From Pseudomonas sp. SJZ079 (GTDB lineage Bacteria; Pseudomonadota; Gammaproteobacteria; Pseudomonadales; Pseudomonadaceae): a DNA stretch of 64,000 nt. The notes under the pieces are model-generated. The model made no database searches. It saw nothing but the letters and a program-made list of their open reading frames with translations, and was not told the origin of the DNA. Both the position numbers and the translations under genes were made by a program. Location of the stretch: positions 186,001 through 250,000 of the forward strand of contig NZ_VIUH01000002.1 of assembly GCF_007993865.1 (NCBI RefSeq). The letters run 5' to 3'. Below, in pieces: positions 9,046 to 17,864 of this stretch (within the stretch, counting starts at the first letter, position 1; each line of letters begins with the position of its first letter).

Positions 9046-9542
9046 TCCGCGCGACCTTGCTGGGCCTGTGCCTGCTGCTCGGCGCCTGCGCCGCGCGCAC
9101 CCCACTGCCACTCGTGCCAGCGCAGCTGGTTACGGCGCTGCCGCTGTCCCTGCATATCCGCCGTGAGCAGGCCGGCCAGCAGCAGGACTGGTTGCTGGTG
9201 CTGCAGCGCGAGGACGCGGTCCTGCGCTGGTCGCTGTTCGATCCGCTGGGCGTGCCACTCGCCCGGCAACAGTTGAGCGCAGGCAAATGGCGCAATGACG
9301 GCCTGCTGCCGCCGAATGGCGAAGCCCGCGAGCTGTTCGCCGCCCTGCTGTTCGCCCTGACGCCAGGCGACGCTCTGGCGCTTTACTACCCTGCGGGCAG
9401 CTGGCAGATCGCGGCCGATGGTCAGCGCCGACTTAACCCGGCGTGGCAGATCGGCTACCGTGCACCGCTGAATTTCACCCTGAACACCATGCGCGGCCTG
9501 AGTTATCGGGTCAGTGCACTTGCCGCCGAAGAAGGTTCCTGA
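9042..9542 (+). CDS. DUF3261 lipoprotein of the APE cluster
   Basis: A 166-residue predicted lipoprotein. Signal peptide MIRATLLGLCLLLGAC ends in a lipobox with the acylated Cys at residue 16. The mature domain (RWSLFDPLGVPLARQQLSAG, ALYYPAGSW and a closing FTLNTMRGLSYRV) matches the DUF3261 family found almost exclusively in aryl polyene and xanthomonadin clusters. Its biochemical role is unknown; an outer-membrane acceptor for the pigment delivered by the LolA-like protein is plausible. Start ATG 9042 overlaps the methyltransferase stop; its stop overlaps the KS start (TGATG). Confidence 0.78.
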   Translation: MIRATLLGLCLLLGACAARTPLPLVPAQLVTALPLSLHIRREQAGQQQDWLLVLQREDAVLRWSLFDPLGVPLARQQLSAGKWRNDGLLPPNGEARELFAALLFALTPGDALALYYPAGSWQIAADGQRRLNPAWQIGYRAPLNFTLNTMRGLSYRVSALAAEEGS

Positions 9543-10744
9543 TGCCCAGCTACCTCAACGCCCTCGGCCTGATCTGCGCCCTCGGCCAAGGCAAACAGGC
9601 CGTCGCCGACGCGCTGTTCGCCGGCGATGCCAGCGGCATGCGCCTGCAGGACGGCTGGGTGGCCGACCGCAGCCTGACCCTGGGCGCGGTGCGCGCCGAG
9701 TTGCCGCCAATGCCGGCCGGCCTGCAGGCCTCGCACAGCCGCAACAACCAGTTGCTGCTGGCCGCCGCCCTGGAGATCGAGCCGCAGATTCGCGCCGCCA
9801 TCGAAACCTACGGACCCGAGCGGGTCGCCGTGGTCCTCGGCACCAGCACCTCGGGCATCCATGAAGCCAGTCAGAGCATCGCCGTCTTTGTCCACGACGG
9901 CGCCCTGCCCGCGGACTACCGCTACGCCCAGCAGGAGATGGCCGCCCCGGCGACCTTCCTCGCCGACTGGCTGGGCCTGAGCGGCCCGGCCTATTGCCTG
10001 TCCACCGCCTGCACTTCGAGCGCCCGCGCCTTGCTCAGCGCCCATCGGCTGCTGCAGCAGGGTCATTGCGACGCGGTGCTGTGCGGCGGCGTGGACAGCC
10101 TGTGCCGCCTGACCCTGAACGGCTTCTGCGCCCTGGAAGCGGTCAGCGCCGAGCGCTGTAACCCCTTCTCGGTCAACCGCCAAGGCATCAATATCGGCGA
10201 GGGCGCGGCGCTATTTCTCATGACTAAAGAGCTGATGACCCGGGAGCCGGCCTCCATCGCCCTGCTCGGCGGCGGCGCCAGCTCGGATGCCTACCACATC
10301 TCCGCCCCGCAGCCGCAGGGCCTCGGCGCGCAACAGGCGATGCGCAAGGCCCTGGCCGCCGCGGGCATGGCGGCCGAGCAGATCGACTACCTCAACCTGC
10401 ACGGCACCGCCACCGCGCACAACGATGCGATGGAGAGCCTGGCGGTGCAGGCACTGTTCCCCCAGGGCGTGCCCTGCTCCTCGACCAAACCGCTGACCGG
10501 CCACGCCCTGGGCGCCGCCGGGGCGCTGGAGGCGGCGTTCTGCTGGCTGAGCCTGAGCCCCTACAACCGCGACAACCTGCTGCCGCCGCACCTGTGGGAC
10601 GGCCAGGCCGAAGGTCAGCTGCCGCGCCTGCACCTGGTCGCCCAGGGCACACGCCTGGCGCACAAGCCCCAGCGGCGCCTGATGAGCAACTCCTTCGCCT
10701 TCGGCGGCAACAACCTGTCACTGATCCTCGGAGACGCGCCATGA
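9542..10744 (+). CDS. apeO: Beta-ketoacyl-ACP synthase (ApeO-like)
   Basis: A 400-residue type II ketosynthase with a complete Cys-His-His triad: Cys in CLSTACTSSARAL, the first His in NLHGTATAHNDAME and the second in TKPLTGHALGAAGALE. The C-terminal SNSFAFGGNNLSLIL is the usual thiolase-fold end. In aryl polyene biosynthesis ApeO works with partner KS/CLF subunits to extend the aryl-polyenoyl-ACP by two carbons per round. It lies directly upstream of the dehydratase, reductase and second KS in the same order as in E. coli APE clusters. Start at ATG 9542 overlaps the DUF3261 stop. Confidence 0.88.
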   Translation: MPSYLNALGLICALGQGKQAVADALFAGDASGMRLQDGWVADRSLTLGAVRAELPPMPAGLQASHSRNNQLLLAAALEIEPQIRAAIETYGPERVAVVLGTSTSGIHEASQSIAVFVHDGALPADYRYAQQEMAAPATFLADWLGLSGPAYCLSTACTSSARALLSAHRLLQQGHCDAVLCGGVDSLCRLTLNGFCALEAVSAERCNPFSVNRQGINIGEGAALFLMTKELMTREPASIALLGGGASSDAYHISAPQPQGLGAQQAMRKALAAAGMAAEQIDYLNLHGTATAHNDAMESLAVQALFPQGVPCSSTKPLTGHALGAAGALEAAFCWLSLSPYNRDNLLPPHLWDGQAEGQLPRLHLVAQGTRLAHKPQRRLMSNSFAFGGNNLSLILGDAP

Positions 10745-11205
10745 GCCTGTGGCCCATTGCCGAGCTGCTGCCGCATGCCGGCGACATGATCCTCCTCGAT
10801 GAGGTGCTGCGTTACGGTGACGAGGATGTGGAAACCCGTCTGACCGTGCGCCCCGGCGGCCTGTTCAACCAGGCCGATGGCAGCCTGCCGGCCTGGGTCG
10901 GCATCGAGCTGATGGCGCAGAGCATCGCCGCCTATGCCGGCTGCCACGCGCGCCAGGCCGGAGAGCCGGTGGCGCTGGGCTTCCTGCTCGGCACGCGCAA
11001 CTTCCAGTGCAACGTCGAGCGTTTTCCGGCCGGCGTCGAGCTGCGCATCAGCGCGCTGCGCTCGCTGCAGGACGACAACGGCATGGGCGTCTTCGAGTGC
11101 CACCTGCACGGCCCGAACATCCACGCCGAAGCGCGCCTCAACGTGTTCCGCCCGCCGCAGGTGGAGCGCTATCTTCAGGAACAACCCGAGGAGCGCGGAC
11201 AATGA
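10741..11205 (+). CDS. apeP: 3-hydroxyacyl-ACP dehydratase (ApeP-like hotdog)
   Basis: A 154-residue hotdog protein. Conserved family features are LPHAGDMILLDEV (with the catalytic His) and PAWVGIELMAQSIAAYAG, which aligns with the FabA/FabZ helix and carries the second catalytic acid Glu. GFLLGTRNFQCNVERF matches ApeP and the FabZ-like 3-hydroxylacyl-ACP dehydratases. It removes water from the beta-hydroxy intermediates made by the KR, producing the conjugated double bonds. Because reductase and dehydratase act in each cycle with no enoyl reductase encoded here, the chain stays unsaturated. ATG 10741 overlaps the KS stop. Confidence 0.87.
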   Translation: MSLWPIAELLPHAGDMILLDEVLRYGDEDVETRLTVRPGGLFNQADGSLPAWVGIELMAQSIAAYAGCHARQAGEPVALGFLLGTRNFQCNVERFPAGVELRISALRSLQDDNGMGVFECHLHGPNIHAEARLNVFRPPQVERYLQEQPEERGQ

Positions 11206-11300
11206 GTGAGGTTATTTGGCTGACCGGCCGCAGCCGCTGCCCCATAATCCGCGCCAGCGCCGAACAGCCGCGCGCCACCGTATTGAGAACTTTTCCATGA
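11202..11300 (+). CDS. Possible 32-codon coupling ORF between apeP and apeQ
   Basis: The 91 bases between apeP and apeQ hold a 32-codon ORF whose ATG overlaps the apeP stop (ATGA at 11202) and whose TGA overlaps the apeQ start (ATGA at 11297), the junction style used throughout this operon. Its first residues, MSEVIWLTGRSR, resemble the start of the KR (MTDTILVTGSSR), six of twelve identical, after which similarity ends. It may be a decayed duplicate of the apeQ 5' end now acting as a translational coupler, or simply chance. No function can be assigned. Confidence 0.3.
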   Translation: MSEVIWLTGRSRCPIIRASAEQPRATVLRTFP

Positions 11301-12025
11301 CTGACACCATCCTGGTGACCGGCTCCAGCCGGGGCATCGGCCGTGCCATTGCCTTGCGCCTGGCCCAGGCCGGCTTCGATATCGTCCTGCATTGCCGCTC
11401 GCGCCGCGACGAAGCGCAGGCCGTACAGGCGCAGATCGAGGCCCTCGGCCGCCAGGCGCGCATCCTGCAGTTCGATGTAGCCGAACGCAGCGCCTGTCGC
11501 GAACAGCTGGAAGCCGACGTCGAGGCCCATGGCGCCTACTACGGCGTGGTGTGCAACGCCGGTCTGACCCGCGACGGCGCCTTTCCGGCGCTCAGCGAAG
11601 ACGATTGGGACCTGGTCATGCGCACCAACCTCGACGGTTTCTACAACGTCCTGCAGCCGCTGAGCATGCCGATGATCCGCCGGCGCAAGCCAGGGCGCAT
11701 CGTCTGCATCACCTCGGTGTCCGGGATGATCGGCAACCGTGGCCAGGTCAACTACAGCGCCTCCAAGGCCGGCGTGATAGGCGCGGCCAAGGCCCTGGCC
11801 ATCGAGCTGGGCAAGCGCAGGATCACGGTCAACTGCGTGGCCCCCGGCTTGATCGACACCGAGATGCTCGACGAGCAGGTGCCGGTCGGGGAAATCCTCA
11901 AGATGATCCCGGCGCAGCGCATGGGCACCCCCGAGGAAGTGGCCGGCGCGGTGAATTTTCTGATGTCCGAGGAGGCGGCCTATATCACCCGCCAGGTCCT
12001 CGCGGTGAATGGCGGGTTATGTTGA
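11297..12025 (+). CDS. apeQ: 3-oxoacyl-ACP reductase, FabG-type SDR (ApeQ-like)
   Basis: A 242-residue classical short-chain dehydrogenase: NADPH-binding VTGSSRGIGRA at residues 7-17, NAG motif (VCNAGLTRDGAF), catalytic Ser in CITSVSGM and the Tyr-x3-Lys pair in NYSASKAG. It reduces the 3-oxo group after each condensation in polyene synthesis. ATG 11297 is chosen because it begins the canonical FabG N-terminus; an upstream TTG at 11216 would add 27 residues unlike the family. The TGA at 12023 overlaps the next KS start. Confidence 0.88.
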   Translation: MTDTILVTGSSRGIGRAIALRLAQAGFDIVLHCRSRRDEAQAVQAQIEALGRQARILQFDVAERSACREQLEADVEAHGAYYGVVCNAGLTRDGAFPALSEDDWDLVMRTNLDGFYNVLQPLSMPMIRRRKPGRIVCITSVSGMIGNRGQVNYSASKAGVIGAAKALAIELGKRRITVNCVAPGLIDTEMLDEQVPVGEILKMIPAQRMGTPEEVAGAVNFLMSEEAAYITRQVLAVNGGLC

Positions 12026-13260
12026 TGAACGGCGTCAAACGAGTAGTAGTCACCGGCATGGCCGGCATCACCTCGCTGGGCAACGACTGGCCGAGCATCG
12101 AGGCGGCCTTGCGCAGCAATCGCAGCGGTATCCGCTACATGCACGAATGGGATCGCTTCGCCGAGCTGAATACCCGCCTGGGCGGGCCGATCGACGCCTT
12201 CACGGTGCCCAAGCACTGGACCCGCAAGCAGCTGCGCAGCATGGGCCGGGTGTCCAAGCTGGCGGTCTATGCCGCCGAACGTGCGCTGGCAGATGCCGGC
12301 CTGCTCGGCGACGCGTCGATCCGCGATGGCCGCATGGGCGTGGCCTGCGGCTCGTCCACCGGCAGCACCGACGAGATCAAGGCATTCGGCAACATGCTGC
12401 TCAATTCGGTGGCCGATGGCCTCAACGCCAACTCCTATGTGCGCATGATGCCGCACACCACGGCGGCGAATATCAGCATCTTCTTCGGCCTCACCGGCCG
12501 CCTGATCCCCACCTCCAGCGCCTGCACCAGCGGCAGCCAGGGCATCGGCTACGCCTACGAGGCGATCAAGTTCGGCCGCCTGCCGCTGATGCTCGCCGGT
12601 GGCGCCGAGGAGCTGTGCCCGACCGAGGCCATGGTGTTCGACGCCCTGTACGCCACCAGCCTGAAGAACGACACCCCACAGTCTTCACCACGGCCCTACG
12701 ACAGCGGCCGCGATGGCCTGGTGATCGGCGAAGGCGCCGGCATTCTGGTGCTCGAAGAGCTCGAGCACGCCCTGGCGCGCGGGGCGACCATCCACGCCGA
12801 GATCGTCGGTTTCGGCAGCAACGCCGACGGCCAGCACACCACCAAGCCGGAACACACGACCATGCGCCGCGCCATGCAACTGGCCCTGGAGGACGCCGAG
12901 CTGGCGCCCGCCGCCATCGGCTATGTCAACGGTCACGGCACCGCCACCGAGCAAGGCGATGTCGCCGAGACCCTGGCCACCAGCAACCTGTTCGGGCCGC
13001 GCATGCCGATCAGCTCGCAGAAGAGCTTCTTCGGCCACACCCTCGGCGCCTGCGGTGCGCTGGAGTCCTGGTTCAGCATCGAGATGATGAACCGCGACCA
13101 GTACGTGCATACCCTCAACCTGGATCAGGTCGATCCGGCCTGCGCCGAACTGGACTACCTGCGCGGCGAGTTCCGTGCGATGCGCAACCAGTACGTGATG
13201 AACAACAACTTCGCCTTCGGTGGGGTCAACACCTCGCTGATCTTCCGCCGCTGGCAGTGA
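12025..13260 (+). CDS. apeR: Beta-ketoacyl-ACP synthase (ApeR-like)
   Basis: A 411-residue ketosynthase with active-site Cys in TSSACTSGSQGIGYAYEA, His in VNGHGTATEQGD and His in SQKSFFGHTLGACGALES, so it is catalytically competent rather than a chain-length factor. Together with ApeO it would prime or extend the aryl polyene chain. ATG 12025 is preferred over ATG 12019 because GGCGGG at 12011-12016 lies 8 bp upstream and the TGATG overlap with apeQ matches the other junctions. It ends the tightly coupled part of the operon. Confidence 0.88.
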   Translation: MNGVKRVVVTGMAGITSLGNDWPSIEAALRSNRSGIRYMHEWDRFAELNTRLGGPIDAFTVPKHWTRKQLRSMGRVSKLAVYAAERALADAGLLGDASIRDGRMGVACGSSTGSTDEIKAFGNMLLNSVADGLNANSYVRMMPHTTAANISIFFGLTGRLIPTSSACTSGSQGIGYAYEAIKFGRLPLMLAGGAEELCPTEAMVFDALYATSLKNDTPQSSPRPYDSGRDGLVIGEGAGILVLEELEHALARGATIHAEIVGFGSNADGQHTTKPEHTTMRRAMQLALEDAELAPAAIGYVNGHGTATEQGDVAETLATSNLFGPRMPISSQKSFFGHTLGACGALESWFSIEMMNRDQYVHTLNLDQVDPACAELDYLRGEFRAMRNQYVMNNNFAFGGVNTSLIFRRWQ

Positions 13261-13297
13261 AACCATCGTCTAACCATCCGAGAAAGGAAACTCCCCC

Positions 13298-13690
13298 ATG
13301 CTCCGCGCACTCCTGCTGTCCATTGCCCTGAGCGCCCTGGTTGGCTGCACCAGCAAGCCCATCGAGAACATTCAGCAAACAGTCCCCGGCGCCAGCGTGC
13401 GCAGCAGCGCCGACATGCAGCAGGCCATTGTCCGCGCCCTGAACAAGCGTGAGTGGCTGGTGCAACGCGTCAGCCCGATCGACATTCAGGCCGAGATCAC
13501 CCAGCGCGGTCGCCATCACGCGGAGATCAGCATCCCTTACAGCGCCAGCCAGTTCGCCATCCAATACCGCGACAGCTGGGGCCTCGATCAGCAGGACGGC
13601 AAGATCCACCGCAACTACAACCGCTGGGTCGACAACCTGCGCACCGACATCCTTCAGGAACTGCAAGCCCAGAGCCTAGGCCAGCCTTGA
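13298..13690 (+). CDS. Small lipoprotein of unknown function
   Basis: A 130-residue predicted lipoprotein starting 37 bp after apeR, preceded by AGAAAGGA. The signal peptide MLRALLLSIALSALVGC ends in a lipobox with Cys17. The mature part has an alternating beta pattern and the segment GKIHRNYNRWVDNL, a motif seen in small Pseudomonas periplasmic lipoproteins of unknown role. No catalytic residues are evident. Its position suggests co-transcription with the APE genes, but it could be an independent neighbour. Confidence 0.7.
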   Translation: MLRALLLSIALSALVGCTSKPIENIQQTVPGASVRSSADMQQAIVRALNKREWLVQRVSPIDIQAEITQRGRHHAEISIPYSASQFAIQYRDSWGLDQQDGKIHRNYNRWVDNLRTDILQELQAQSLGQP

Positions 13691-13730
13691 GCGCCGCCGT
13701 GCCACCCTTTCAGCAACCCCAGGTATCGCC

Positions 13731-14978
13731 GTGTGCTCCAGTAGTTTCGCGTTGCATCCGCGCTGGTTAGGCAAAGTCCTGGTTTATGCCCTGGCTCTGC
13801 TGGCGCTGTCGGCCTGCGGTACCCTGTCGCGCCTGCAGGTCGACCCTACTGACCAGCAGGCGCAGCGCCTGGCCCGTAACGGCGACCTGCAGGCCGAGGT
13901 CGACGCCCTGGCCCAGCCGCTGATCGATTCGCGGCATACCCCCGGCATCGTGGTCGGCGTACTCGACGCGGATGGGCAGAAGCACTTCTTCGGTTACGGC
14001 GTGACCGACCACCTCACTGGCAGCAAGCCGGACGGCAGTACCTTGTTCGCCGTCGGCTCACTGAGCAAAGGGTTTGTCGGCGACATCGCCGCCCTGCTGG
14101 TGCAGGACGGCACGTTGCGCTGGAGCGACACCCTGGAGCAGCTGCTGCCCGCCGGCAGCGCACTCAGTGACGACGCCAAGCGGATCACTCTGCTGCAGCT
14201 GGCCACCCACACCTCGGGCCTGCCGCGTCAGCCCATGACGCCACAGACGCTGCGCTACTTCATCGAATACCTGTTCACCGGCAACAGCTTCTACCGGCAC
14301 TTCGATCGCCGCTACCTGCTCAACTACCTGGCCGACTTCGAACGCCCCGAGCGGCTCGAGCCGCAGTACTCGAACATCGGTTATGGTCTGCTCAGCCATG
14401 TACTGGAGTTGCACAGCGGCGAGAAAATCGATGAACTGCTGCAGGCCAGGGTTGCCGTACCGCTCGGCTTGAGCAACACCGACTATCTGGCGCAGCACCT
14501 GCCGGGCTACCCCCAGCGGGCGCGTGGCCATGCCGGCGACCAACCCAAGTTCATCCGCCGCGGGCAGCCGGTGCCCGACTGGCAGTTCACCGACATCCTG
14601 CATGGCACGGCCGCCCTCTATTCGAATGCCGATGACCTGCTCAGTTACGCGGCGGCGCATCTGTACGGCAGTGCTGATGCCAAGATGGATGCGGCCCTGC
14701 AGGACACTTTGCAGGTACGGGTCAAGCGCCAGAAAGAAGCGGCCGCAGTGGCCTGGATTGCCGATGACCTCGGCGCCCAGACCCTCACCTATCAGGTCGG
14801 TCTGGTCGCCGGCTACTCCAGCTACCTGGGCCTGGACAGCCGACACAAGACCGCCGTGGTGGTGCTGCAGAACAGCTTCAACTGGGACAACGCCGTCGGC
14901 CACACGCTGTTGCTGCGCATGGCCGGCGCGCTGGATATGCAGCGCAACGCCTGCTTGCCGGCTATCGGCCAGCAATAA
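13731..14978 (+). CDS. Lipoprotein serine hydrolase of the beta-lactamase/PBP (class C-like) family
   Basis: A 415-residue serine hydrolase. The nucleophile motif is SLSK in FAVGSLSKGFVGD, the second motif Tyr-x-Asn is YSNIGYGLLSH, and HGTAALYSNADDLL precedes the last block. An N-terminal hydrophobic stretch ends in LALLALSAC, a probable lipobox, so the enzyme should be membrane-anchored in the periplasm. The family contains esterases, D-Ala peptidases and class C beta-lactamases; the activity cannot be chosen from sequence. Translation appears to start at GTG 13731, with no convincing Shine-Dalgarno. It follows the small lipoprotein by 40 bp and ends at a bidirectional terminator facing hemE. 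Confidence 0.78.
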   Translation: MCSSSFALHPRWLGKVLVYALALLALSACGTLSRLQVDPTDQQAQRLARNGDLQAEVDALAQPLIDSRHTPGIVVGVLDADGQKHFFGYGVTDHLTGSKPDGSTLFAVGSLSKGFVGDIAALLVQDGTLRWSDTLEQLLPAGSALSDDAKRITLLQLATHTSGLPRQPMTPQTLRYFIEYLFTGNSFYRHFDRRYLLNYLADFERPERLEPQYSNIGYGLLSHVLELHSGEKIDELLQARVAVPLGLSNTDYLAQHLPGYPQRARGHAGDQPKFIRRGQPVPDWQFTDILHGTAALYSNADDLLSYAAAHLYGSADAKMDAALQDTLQVRVKRQKEAAAVAWIADDLGAQTLTYQVGLVAGYSSYLGLDSRHKTAVVVLQNSFNWDNAVGHTLLLRMAGALDMQRNACLPAIGQQ

Positions 14979-15004
14979 ACAGGGCCGCAGCGGCGACCCT
15001 GTTT
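14977..15004. terminator. Bidirectional terminator between the serine hydrolase and hemE
   Basis: The arms AAACAGGG (14977-14984) and CCCTGTTT (14997-15004) form a perfect 8-bp stem around a 12-base loop, with T or A runs on both sides. It starts at the stop codon of the serine hydrolase gene and lies 17 bp from the hemE stop, serving both convergent units. Confidence 0.6.
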
Positions 15005-15020
15005 ACCCCAGTGCGCCGGC

Positions 15021-16088
15021 TCAGGCGTGATAGGCCGCCGACAGTTCGTGCACCGCCTCGAGGAAGGCAGCGGCATGCGCCGGGTCGACCTCCGGGGTAA
15101 TGCCATGGCCGAGATTGAACACATGGCCGTTACCCTGGCCGTAGCTGGCCAGGATGCGCGCGACTTCGGCGCGGATGGCCGCCGGCTTGGCGTAGAGCAC
15201 CGTGGGGTCCATGTTGCCTTGCAGGCTGACCTGCTCACCGACGCGCCGACGCGCCTCGCCGATGTCGCAGCTCCAGTCCAGGCCCAGGGCATCGGCGCCG
15301 GTGGCGGCCATCGACTCCAGCCACAGGCCGCCGTTCTTGGTGAACAGGATCACCGGCACCTTGCGCCCGTCACGCTCACGGATCAGCCCCGTGACTATCT
15401 TCTGCATGTAGGCCAGGGAGCATTCCTGGTAGGCCGCCGACGACAGGTTACCGCCCCAGGTGTCGAAGATCTGCACGGCTTGCGCACCGGCCTCGATCTG
15501 CCCATTGAGGTAGCTGATGACCGACTGCGCCAGCTTGTCGAGCAGCAAGTGCATGGCCTGCGGGTTGTCGTAAAGCATGGCCTTGGACTTGCGGAAGTCC
15601 TTGGAGGAACCGCCCTCGACCATGTAGGTGGCCAGGGTCCAGGGGCTGCCGGAGAAGCCGATCAGCGGTACCCGGCCATTCAGCTCGCGACGAATGGTGC
15701 GCACCGCGTCCATCACGTAACCGAGGTCCTGCTGCGGATCGGGGATCGGCAGCGCCTCGATATCGGCCAGGCTACTGATCACCTTCTTGAAGCGCGGCCC
15801 TTCGCCGGTCTCGAAGTACAGGCCCTGGCCCATGGCATGGGGAATGGTGAGGATGTCGGAGAAGAGGATCGCCGCATCCAGCTGTGGATAACGATCCAGC
15901 GGCTGCAGGGTCACCTCGCAGGCGAACTCGGGGTTCATCATCAGGCTCATGAAATCACCGGCCTTGGCCCGGCTGGCGCGGTACTCCGGCAGGTAGCGAC
16001 CGGCCTGACGCATCATCCACACAGGGGTGACGTCGACGGGTTGCTTGAGCAGGGCACGCAGGAAGCGATCGTTCTTCAGGGCGGTCAT
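15021..16088 (-). CDS. hemE: Uroporphyrinogen decarboxylase
   Basis: A 355-residue cytosolic enzyme that decarboxylates the four acetate side chains of uroporphyrinogen III to give coproporphyrinogen III in haem synthesis. Signatures seen are the N-terminal [16 protein letters not shown], with the conserved arginines, and [17 protein letters not shown] in the middle. The start at 16088 ([10 protein letters not shown]) matches the family and has an AGGA sequence a few bases upstream; in-frame extension to 16151 is not supported. The gene follows gltD, with a strong terminator in between. Confidence 0.97.
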   Translation of the reverse strand: MTALKNDRFLRALLKQPVDVTPVWMMRQAGRYLPEYRASRAKAGDFMSLMMNPEFACEVTLQPLDRYPQLDAAILFSDILTIPHAMGQGLYFETGEGPRFKKVISSLADIEALPIPDPQQDLGYVMDAVRTIRRELNGRVPLIGFSGSPWTLATYMVEGGSSKDFRKSKAMLYDNPQAMHLLLDKLAQSVISYLNGQIEAGAQAVQIFDTWGGNLSSAAYQECSLAYMQKIVTGLIRERDGRKVPVILFTKNGGLWLESMAATGADALGLDWSCDIGEARRRVGEQVSLQGNMDPTVLYAKPAAIRAEVARILASYGQGNGHVFNLGHGITPEVDPAHAAAFLEAVHELSAAYHA

Positions 16089-16149
16089 GGGCAGGGTTCC
16101 TGAGAATTCAGTCAGCAAAAAGTGGAGGCATTTTCGCAGAGCGCACAGC

Positions 16150-16177
16150 AAAAGGCACGGCGAGTGCCGTGCCTTTT
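16150..16177 (-). terminator. Intrinsic terminator of the gltBD operon
   Basis: AAAAGGCACGGC (16150-16161) and GCCGTGCCTTTT (16166-16177) form a perfect 12-bp stem with a 4-base loop; read on the - strand it is followed by a T run. It lies downstream of gltD and upstream of hemE, so it should separate the two transcription units. Confidence 0.75.
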
Positions 16178-16208
16178 ATCCATCGCGACGATTTGTCCCA
16201 GCTGGCCT

Positions 16209-16302
16209 CGCTGGGTAGGCTGGCGTAGAGCCTAGCGAAACCCAGGCATAGCGGCAGGTGTCGCTGGGTTTCGCCGAAAAAACGGCTCTACCCAGCCTAG
16301 CG
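16209..16302. repeat. Imperfect inverted repeat in the gltD-hemE gap
   Basis: The 324-bp gap between hemE and gltD holds, besides the terminator, a dyad of about 94 bp. The left part reads CGCTGGGTAGG..GTAGAGCC..GCGAAACCCAG and the right part is its near reverse complement, CTGGGTTTCGC..GGCTCTAC..CCTAGCG. It would fold into a long stem. It resembles the dispersed extragenic palindromes common in Pseudomonas. Nothing else is recognisable in the gap. Confidence 0.5.
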
Positions 16303-16412
16303 TCTCTGAGCGTTACTCGCGAAGGTCAGGGCCGCACCCATTCCCTTCGGGCAACGGCATTTCCCACGTCCATGTGGGTCACAAGGCGCAACGCATTAAC
16401 AGCCGCAGTAGC

Positions 16413-17840
<1,428 letters not shown>

Positions 17841-17864
17841 TCATCAAACTACTGCAGGCGCGCA

